Shown here piece by piece: positions 32,542 to 37,606 of a DNA stretch of 37,606 bases (its first letter is position 1; every line of letters begins with the position of its first letter). Origin of the DNA: Bacteroidota bacterium (GTDB taxonomy: Bacteria > Bacteroidota > Bacteroidia > JABEUT01). The position numbers and the translations under genes were made by a program. The stretch is taken from assembly GCA_013289395.1 (NCBI GenBank), contig JABCZY010000009.1, positions 1-37,606 of the forward strand, written 5' to 3'. Under the pieces are notes generated by a model that was given only the letters and a program-made list of their open reading frames with translations, had not been told where the DNA came from and did not search any database.

Positions 32542-32805
32542 ATGTCGTTTCAAGCCTATATAGATAACATTAAAACAAAGACGGGTAAAACACCTGAAGA
32601 CTTCAAAAAACTTGCAGAAAAGAAAGGTTTACTTAAACCTGATGTGAAAGCCATGCAGGTTGTAAACTGGTTGAAAGCAGATTTTGGTTTGGGCCACGGA
32701 CATGCCATGGCTATTTATGCCGTGTTTAAAGGTATTAAACAAGCAGAACCAATTGCGAAGAAACCGGTGAAGAAAAAGACAGGCAGTGCAAAAAAGAAAA
32801 AGTAA
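32542..32805 (+). CDS. DUF4287 domain protein, 87 aa
   Basis: Small helical protein with the DUF4287 core: MSFQAYIDNIKTKTGKTPED, then LKPDVKAMQVVNWLKADFGLGHGHAMAIYAVFKG. Ends in a lysine-rich tail (PVKKKTGSAKKKK). Function unknown. DUF4287 is often seen next to DUF5655/SRPBCC genes, which fits here. Fourteen bases after the SRPBCC gene, same strand. Confidence 0.9.
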   Translation: MSFQAYIDNIKTKTGKTPEDFKKLAEKKGLLKPDVKAMQVVNWLKADFGLGHGHAMAIYAVFKGIKQAEPIAKKPVKKKTGSAKKKK

Positions 32806-32812
32806 ATTGTCA

Positions 32813-33022
32813 ATGGTTGAAGTGTTTAAAACAAATGTGAGGTTAAAAAAGGAATCAATGTTACTGTTGAAGATTCTTTTGGAAATATTTCCGAAGTATA
32901 AAATAGACTTCGACCTTGATGATTGTGATAAGGTTTTAAGAATAGAAGGGATAGTTGTTCAATCGGGAAAAGTAATTAATGCATTAAAAGAACAAGGGTT
33001 CAGCTGTTCAGTACTTCAATAA
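32813..33022 (+). CDS. Small conserved-looking protein, 69 aa
   Basis: Not a family I can name with certainty. The fold pattern is beta-alpha-beta-beta-alpha-beta, like a small ferredoxin/HMA-type domain: MVEVFKTNVRLKKESMLLLK, then IDFDLDDCDKVLRIEG, then VINALKEQGFSCSVLQ. The FDLDDCDKxLRI block looks conserved-type. A longer form from 32786 overlaps DUF4287 and starts inside its lysine tail, so I prefer the ATG at 32813, 7 bases after that stop. Function unknown. Position suggests a role in the same cluster. Confidence 0.65.
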   Translation: MVEVFKTNVRLKKESMLLLKILLEIFPKYKIDFDLDDCDKVLRIEGIVVQSGKVINALKEQGFSCSVLQ

Positions 33023-33035
33023 AAACAAATAAAAC

Positions 33036-33818
33036 ATGCAAAAAGTAATTTCAAAAGATGGCACATCAATTGCCTATGAAAAAGTGGGCAAGGGCCCGGC
33101 ACTTATATTAGTAGACGGTGCGCTATGTAGCAGAGATTTTGGCCCAATGAGAAAGATTGCCGAACTTCTCTCAAATAATTTTACTGTGTATTTCTATGAT
33201 CGTCGCGGCCGTAACCAAAGTGGTGATACTAAACCATACTCAGTTGAACACGAGGTTGAAGATATTGAAGCGCTTGTTAAAGAAGCGAACGGTCCTGTTT
33301 ATCTGGCAGGTTCGTCTTCAGGGGCAGCGCTCGCTTTAAGGGCTGCTGCCAGTGGACTTAATATTGCTAAGCTGGCCTTGTTCGAACCTCCATACCTAAA
33401 AGGAGCAGGGGGGCATGAACCACCAGTAGATGCGCAGGCACAATTACAGAAAAGAGTAGATGAGGGGAACAGAGGGGCTGCGGTTAAATATTTTATGCAC
33501 GATATGGTTGGCCTTCCATCTATAATGACAGCTATTTTTCCCATTACCCCGGTTTGGAAGAAACTAAAAGGCGTTGCACACACATTACCATATGATGCTG
33601 CTGTTCTGGGAGATTTCTCAATTCCATTAGCGCTCGCAAAATCTATACGCATTCCGACATTGGTTGGTGCAGGAACCAAAAGCCCAAAACCTATGCAGGA
33701 TACAATGAAAAGAGTTGTAGAGGCTATTCCCGGGTCGAAGCTGTATATGCTTAAAGGGCAAACTCATAATGCATCACCTAAATCATTGGCTACAATGTTC
33801 ACTGAATTCTTTAACTAA
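33036..33818 (+). CDS. Alpha/beta hydrolase
   Basis: 260-aa cytoplasmic hydrolase. Nucleophile S94 in the elbow GSSSG (92-96). Histidine in the GQTHNASP region near residue 244. The oxyanion strand is LILVDGALCSRDFGPM, and YFYDRRGRNQSGD is the standard strand-4 motif. At the usual acid position (after strand 6-7, PTLVGAGTKSPKPM) there is no Asp or Glu; the acid may be E117 in LFEPPY. It may hydrolyse an ester, amide or lactone made or sensed by the cluster. The substrate is unknown. Confidence 0.88.
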   Translation: MQKVISKDGTSIAYEKVGKGPALILVDGALCSRDFGPMRKIAELLSNNFTVYFYDRRGRNQSGDTKPYSVEHEVEDIEALVKEANGPVYLAGSSSGAALALRAAASGLNIAKLALFEPPYLKGAGGHEPPVDAQAQLQKRVDEGNRGAAVKYFMHDMVGLPSIMTAIFPITPVWKKLKGVAHTLPYDAAVLGDFSIPLALAKSIRIPTLVGAGTKSPKPMQDTMKRVVEAIPGSKLYMLKGQTHNASPKSLATMFTEFFN

Positions 33819-33833
33819 ACTAAAAACAATCAC

Positions 33834-34202
33834 ATGAAAAAAACAAAGATCATTTATTGGATTTCAACCATATTGGTTGTGTTATCATTAGGTGCAACTG
33901 CAATTCCCGACGTATTGGCCGTGCCCGATGCTGTTAAGTTTATGACCCAATTAGGTTACCCGCACTACTTTATTCCGTTTATAGGTGTGGCTAAAGTACT
34001 TGGTGTTATTGCTATTGTTATTCCGGGCTTTCCCAGGATAAAAGAATGGGCTTATGCAGGATTGTTCTTTGATCTGATCGGAGCTACGTATTCCCAGTTG
34101 GCTACAACGCCCTCATCAATGGTCGCGCTGATGGTAATCTGGTTCATTCCATTAATTGTTTCGTATATATATCATCACAAAAGATTAAATGAAAATATTT
34201 AA
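33834..34202 (+). CDS. DoxX-family membrane protein
   Basis: 122 aa with four membrane spans (about 5-24, 42-64, 70-90, 95-115), the DoxX/DoxD layout. GATAIPDVLAVPDAVKFMTQLGYPHYF is the family's typical first loop. DoxX relatives have been linked to quinone/thiosulfate redox or to oxidative-stress complexes; the function here is unknown. Fifteen bases after the hydrolase gene, in the same cluster. It is probably membrane-bound. Confidence 0.88.
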   Translation: MKKTKIIYWISTILVVLSLGATAIPDVLAVPDAVKFMTQLGYPHYFIPFIGVAKVLGVIAIVIPGFPRIKEWAYAGLFFDLIGATYSQLATTPSSMVALMVIWFIPLIVSYIYHHKRLNENI

Positions 34203-34213
34203 ACTAGAACAAA

Positions 34214-34651
34214 ATGAAAAAGATAACACCGTTTTTATGGTATGATGGCAAAGCTCAGGAAGCTGCCGAATTCTATACCTCAATTTTTAAGAACTCTAAA
34301 ATTGTAAGTACTAACCCTATGTCTGCAACCTTTCAAATTGATGGATGTGAGTTCATAGCATTCAATGGAGGGCCGCACTTCAAGTTCAATGAATCAATTT
34401 CATTGTTTATTGATTGCAATACCCAGGAGGAAGTAGATGAATTATGGAATAAACTCTCGAAAGGTGGTTCTGAAAGCAGGTGCGGCTGGCTCAAGGATAA
34501 ATATGGTTTGTCATGGCAGGTGGTACCATCAACTCTTGGCAAGCTATTGGGTGATAAAGACCCTGTGAAAGCTAAGCGGGTTATGGATGCTATGCTTAAA
34601 ATGAGCAAGATCAATATTAAAGCATTGCAGGACGCTTACGAGGGCAAATAA
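34214..34651 (+). CDS. VOC-family (PhnB-like) protein
   Basis: 145-aa glyoxalase/bleomycin-resistance fold of the PhnB/3-demethylubiquinone-methyltransferase-like subgroup. PFLWYDGKAQEAAEFYTSIF is the start. EFIAFNGGPHFKFNESISLF and GWLKDKYGLSWQVVPS are the usual core motifs. Members may bind or modify small molecules. Last gene of the cluster; an inverted-repeat region follows. Confidence 0.9.
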   Translation: MKKITPFLWYDGKAQEAAEFYTSIFKNSKIVSTNPMSATFQIDGCEFIAFNGGPHFKFNESISLFIDCNTQEEVDELWNKLSKGGSESRCGWLKDKYGLSWQVVPSTLGKLLGDKDPVKAKRVMDAMLKMSKINIKALQDAYEGK

Positions 34652-34667
34652 ACGTTTCGATTTTAAG

Positions 34668-34740
34668 ATGTAAATTGTATATTTGTTACAACAGGTTTGA
34701 CAGCCTGTTTGCTCAGTACATAACAACATACAATTTACAT
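34668..34740. repeat. Long inverted repeat directly upstream of the glutamate-synthase-like gene
   Basis: ATGTAAATTGTAT (34668-34680) faces ATACAATTTACAT (34728-34740): 13 perfect base pairs. TTGTTA/TAACAA (34683-34688 and 34721-34726) and AACAGG/CCTGTT (34690-34695 and 34704-34709) nest inside. The whole 73-base block can form one long hairpin. It ends 5 bases before the next ATG. TATATTTG (34678-34685), a possible -7 box, overlaps its left arm. Confidence 0.75.
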
Positions 34741-34745
34741 TCTGC

Positions 34746-36311
34746 ATGAAAGCAAGGCCGGCGTTCGTATTCATTTCTACAGCTATTATAATTATCGTTG
34801 CTGTATCAGGGTATTGGCACCCTAAGGTATGGTGGTCAATGGTTTTGTTTGGCCCCTTAATTTACCTGGGCTATTCAGATATTATTCAGCGTAAACATGC
34901 TATTAAGCGCAACTTTCCTGTAATAGGGCATGGGCGTTTTATGCTTGAAAAAATACGCCCTGAGATAATGCAATACTTTGTAGAAACCGATCAGGCAGGC
35001 AGGCCATTTAACCGTATTCTACGTTCTATGGTGTATCAACGTGCTAAAAAAGTGACTGATACAACTCCCTTCGGAACGCAGTTAGATGTATATGCATCAG
35101 GTTATGAATGGATGGATCATTCCATGTATGCTCATAAAATTGATCATAGCGGGCCACACCCACGTGTAATGGTTGGCGGGCCCGATTGCAAGAAGCCATA
35201 TTCTGCCAGTATATTAAATTCATCGGCAATGAGCTATGGTTCATTAAGCAAGAATGCTGTAATGGCTATTAATAAAGGAGCCAAGATGGACAATTTTGCC
35301 CAGAACACAGGCGAAGGTGGCTTAAGCCAGTACCACTTAAAATATGGTGGCGATATTATATGGCAAATAGGTACAGGTTATTTTGGTGCACGTAATAAGG
35401 ATGGAACTTTCTCTGATAGTGAGTTTGCGAAAAGAGCAACTTTGGAGAATGTGAAAATGATAGAGTTGAAAATATCACAAGGCGCTAAGCCTGGTCACGG
35501 TGGTATATTGCCTGCATCAAAAAACACACCTGAAATAGCTGAAATAAGAGGAGTAGAGCCTTATACCGAAGTGCAGTCTCCGCCGGCCCATTCTGCTTTT
35601 TCAGACCCAACAGGTTTATTACAACTTCTTAAAAGAATGAGAGATCTTTCAGGTGGTAAGCCGGTTGGTTTTAAAATATGTATTGGTAAAGAGAATGAGT
35701 TTATTGATATATGTAAGGCAATGATTGCAACCGGTATCAAGCCTGACTTTATAACCATTGATGGAGGCGAGGGTGGTACAGGCGCGGCGCCTGTAGAGTT
35801 CTCAAACTATATTGGCAGGCCACTGAGAGATGGACTTTCATTTGCATATAATACATTGGTGGGGTTTGATCTTAAGAAAGATATTAAACTGATTGGCTCA
35901 GGAAAAATTGTAAATGGATTTCACATAGCAAGAACGCTTGCCCTGGGTGCTGACATGTGTAACAGTGCCCGTGCTATGATGCTTGCAGTTGGTTGTATAC
36001 AGGCATTGCAATGCAATAACAATACCTGCCCTACAGGTGTTGCTACCCAAGACGAAGTACTTATGAAAGGCCTTGACGTTGAAAGCAAATCGAACCGTAT
36101 TGCGAACTTCCATCACGCAACGTTAAATAGTTTTGTTGAGTTAATAGGTGCACTTGGCATTTCAAACCCTTCAGAAATTAATCGTTCACACATAAACAGG
36201 CGTATGAGTATCAATACCGTTAAGCGTTACGATGAGCTATATCCTTATGTAAAGAAGGGGGAATACTTAGTAAATGAGCCTAAAGCTGTTTCGTATGAAC
36301 ATAATATGTAA
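34746..36311 (+). CDS. FMN-binding glutamate-synthase-family protein
   Basis: 521-aa membrane-anchored relative of the glutamate synthase large-subunit FMN domain, without the glutaminase part. Two short membrane spans at about 4-20 and 28-46. The TIM-barrel follows (about 95-480) with NTGEGGLSQYHLKYGGDIIW, ISQGAKPGHGGILPASK and IDGGEGGTGAAPVEFSN. The 3Fe-4S cluster cysteines are C-x5-C-x4-C in CIQALQCNNNTCPTG. It is probably a stand-alone ferredoxin- or NAD-linked oxidoreductase. The actual substrate is unknown; these proteins are often called glutamate synthase by similarity only. It converges on the GNAT gene after 8 bases. Confidence 0.92.
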   Translation: MKARPAFVFISTAIIIIVAVSGYWHPKVWWSMVLFGPLIYLGYSDIIQRKHAIKRNFPVIGHGRFMLEKIRPEIMQYFVETDQAGRPFNRILRSMVYQRAKKVTDTTPFGTQLDVYASGYEWMDHSMYAHKIDHSGPHPRVMVGGPDCKKPYSASILNSSAMSYGSLSKNAVMAINKGAKMDNFAQNTGEGGLSQYHLKYGGDIIWQIGTGYFGARNKDGTFSDSEFAKRATLENVKMIELKISQGAKPGHGGILPASKNTPEIAEIRGVEPYTEVQSPPAHSAFSDPTGLLQLLKRMRDLSGGKPVGFKICIGKENEFIDICKAMIATGIKPDFITIDGGEGGTGAAPVEFSNYIGRPLRDGLSFAYNTLVGFDLKKDIKLIGSGKIVNGFHIARTLALGADMCNSARAMMLAVGCIQALQCNNNTCPTGVATQDEVLMKGLDVESKSNRIANFHHATLNSFVELIGALGISNPSEINRSHINRRMSINTVKRYDELYPYVKKGEYLVNEPKAVSYEHNM

Positions 36312-36319
36312 ACAACGTA

Positions 36320-37120
36320 TTAGCCTATCTGGCCACCAACCCTGTTAAACAATCCTTGCGGCTTCCATGCTCTTTTTTCGCCTAGGTACATGCGCTTGGC
36401 TTTTCGTACTTCTTTAAATCCATTGTTGAGTAAAAACTGAATGGCAGCTGCATTATCTATAGGCAATACTGCATTGTCATTCACCTTTAAACGTAGTTTC
36501 ATTAGTTCAATACCGGCTTGCGGGTTTCTGGCAATTATCATTCCTTCGCCCAGCTCGTGAAAGTAGCAACCAAGTATGTTGCCATTCTCTTTATAAACCA
36601 ATGAGCTTTCAATACTTTCTTTCAATCTGTTCTCTCTGTCCTCGCCTGAAATTTCTCTATCCATAGCTAAGATGTCATTCCGGAATTTTTCCTGGAACGG
36701 AACAATGTTAGGCGAGAGTGAAGTGTTCTTATCAAAACTGCCTTCTTTAAAAAAAGTGTATTCTGTTTCAGTAATGAAACCAAGTTTGGTATAAAGCGGA
36801 GCACCAAGGTCAGTAGCAATAAGGTAAATAGTTTTAAAGGCTGAGCCTTTGTAGTTCTCAATCAGCTTTTCAGTAATGGTTCTTCCAATTCCTTTGCTTC
36901 TGTATTTCGGGTGGACAATAATATGCGCGAGCCATACTGTATCCTTGTGCATTATAGCCGTACCTATACCAACAAGCTTATTATCTATAACTGCCTTAAT
37001 AGGCTCACAAAACTGTGAATCAATAAAGTATTTGTTGTAAGGAACAATATCGTACCAACCTTCGGGTTGAAGTTCTTTTACAGAATCCAGGTCGGTGTGG
37101 AGTAGGGGTTCAAAAGTCAT
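36320..37120 (-). CDS. Two-domain GNAT N-acetyltransferase
   Basis: 266-aa protein. The N-terminal GNAT domain (about 1-125) has the acetyl-CoA loop in IIVHPKYRSKGIGRTITEKL. The second half (about 130-260) is the Acetyltransf_18-type domain (YHELGEGMIIARNPQAGI-like stretch at about 200-218, and AAIQFLLNNGFKEV). The end is FNRVGGQIG. Such two-domain GNATs include Bacteroidota members of unknown substrate. It starts 5 bases after the ABC ATPase stop, so it is probably its downstream partner in one transcript. Confidence 0.88.
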   Translation of the reverse strand: MTFEPLLHTDLDSVKELQPEGWYDIVPYNKYFIDSQFCEPIKAVIDNKLVGIGTAIMHKDTVWLAHIIVHPKYRSKGIGRTITEKLIENYKGSAFKTIYLIATDLGAPLYTKLGFITETEYTFFKEGSFDKNTSLSPNIVPFQEKFRNDILAMDREISGEDRENRLKESIESSLVYKENGNILGCYFHELGEGMIIARNPQAGIELMKLRLKVNDNAVLPIDNAAAIQFLLNNGFKEVRKAKRMYLGEKRAWKPQGLFNRVGGQIG

Positions 37121-37125
37121 AGAGC

Positions 37126-37606
37126 TTAATTACCAATAGTCATCCTTTCTTCGCAGAAACTAAACTCTTCTTCTTTGTTATTTGAGAAGACAATTATGGT
37201 TTTGTCCTTGGCATAATTTTTTATCATATTCTGGTACCATACCACCGATTTCGCATCAAGTGCCGTTGCAGGTTCATCGAGCAATAGGAGAGGAGTAGCA
37301 CTGAGTATTGCCAATCCTAGTTTTACACGTTGCTTCATACCTGATGAAAAGTGTTTGTACATCTTTTCTTTTGTGTGTGATAATTCCAACACATCAATAA
37401 TGTCCTTTTCTGTAAGATTGTTTTGAATCGGCTTGAATACTTTATGAAAGGTCAGTAATTCATGTAGCGAGTATTCCTCAGGCACATCTAAATAAGGTGC
37501 AGCAATTGATACACTTTTGTAAACCTCATCAATACTTATGTCGCCCTTACTATTTGAGTATACCAAGGTTCCTTCTGTGGGGGTAAGGTTTCCGGAAGCG
37601 ATCTTT
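37126..37606 (-). CDS. ABC transporter ATP-binding protein (5'-truncated by the window)
   Basis: The frame is open to the window end, so the N-terminus with the Walker A motif lies beyond base 37606. Visible: residues after KIASGNLTPTEGTL, the Q-loop side, signature FSSGMKQRVKLGLAIL, Walker B LLLLDEPATALD and the C-terminal TIIVFSNNKEEEF. Where most ABC ATPases have the H-loop histidine, an asparagine appears (IIVFSNN). Small single-domain ATPases of this sort (CcmA-like) occur in Bacteroidota. The membrane partner is not seen. Linked to the GNAT gene by 5 bases. Confidence 0.85.
   Translation of the reverse strand, partial: KIASGNLTPTEGTLVYSNSKGDISIDEVYKSVSIAAPYLDVPEEYSLHELLTFHKVFKPIQNNLTEKDIIDVLELSHTKEKMYKHFSSGMKQRVKLGLAILSATPLLLLDEPATALDAKSVVWYQNMIKNYAKDKTIIVFSNNKEEEFSFCEERMTIGN

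Noticed and set aside
33299-33679. 126-aa open frame on the minus strand
   Set aside because: Mirror of the alpha/beta hydrolase core; no independent evidence.

Overview
The window comes from a chromosome of a Bacteroidota bacterium, probably near the Chitinophagales/Sphingobacteriales. The evidence is Por-type (T9SS) C-terminal sorting domains, TAnnTTTG-type -7 promoter boxes, A-rich leaders without clear Shine-Dalgarno sites, a SpoIIE phosphatase with a 7TM sensor, an M61 peptidase with a PDZ domain, and the Bacteroidota-type split ATP synthase locus (bactofilin-atpZ-I-B-E-F-H-A-G, with no beta or epsilon genes). No rRNA, tRNA or CRISPR array was found.

Layout. 1-3.5 kb (+): 3' part of a SurA-like parvulin chaperone, then a membrane-sensor SpoIIE/PP2C phosphatase with a near-consensus promoter almost touching its start codon. 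3.5-7.8 kb (-): probable operon lpdA, an RMDN-like TPR lipoprotein/secreted protein, an ABC-2 polysaccharide export permease and a GT4 glycosyltransferase. 7.9-10.5 kb (+): an orphan 213-aa protein and an M61 peptidase. 10.6-12.6 kb (-): lnt and ridA. 12.65-16.0 kb: an AT-rich accessory island bounded by inverted copies of a CCCCTnAAGGGG-type repeat. It holds small orphan genes, a membrane-anchored protein divergent from an XRE regulator with a perfect 18-bp palindrome between them, an IS1595-family transposase and a small convergent accessory ORF. 15.9-16.57 kb: a gene-free cluster of several repeat families.

16.6-18.7 kb (+): a 4-TM protein with a YwqK/MORN-type protein, then a beta-barrel-like envelope protein, closed by a bidirectional terminator. 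18.7-20.2 kb (-): a T9SS cargo protein. 20.4-27.2 kb (+): bactofilin, the F1Fo ATP synthase genes and a rhodanese. The ATP synthase locus is interrupted between subunit I and atpB by 420 bp of dispersed and GC-rich structured repeats, and a strong stem-loop sits between atpE and atpF. 27.3-30.0 kb (+): a PKD-containing T9SS cargo and a secreted dienelactone hydrolase.

30.1-34.65 kb (+): a ten-gene co-directional cluster. It encodes a DHFR/RibD-C-like reductase, an ArsR-type repressor without metal-site cysteines, a double SRPBCC protein, a single SRPBCC protein, DUF4287, a small acidic protein, an alpha/beta hydrolase, DoxX and a VOC protein. Its promoter carries two AACCGAWTRGTT-type dyads placed as repressor operators. 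It looks like a ligand-inducible small-molecule handling system and is the best candidate for an undescribed functional module. 34.7-37.6 kb: an FMN-dependent glutamate-synthase-family protein preceded by a long inverted repeat (+), then a two-domain GNAT acetyltransferase and the 3' part of an ABC ATPase with an unusual H-loop (-).
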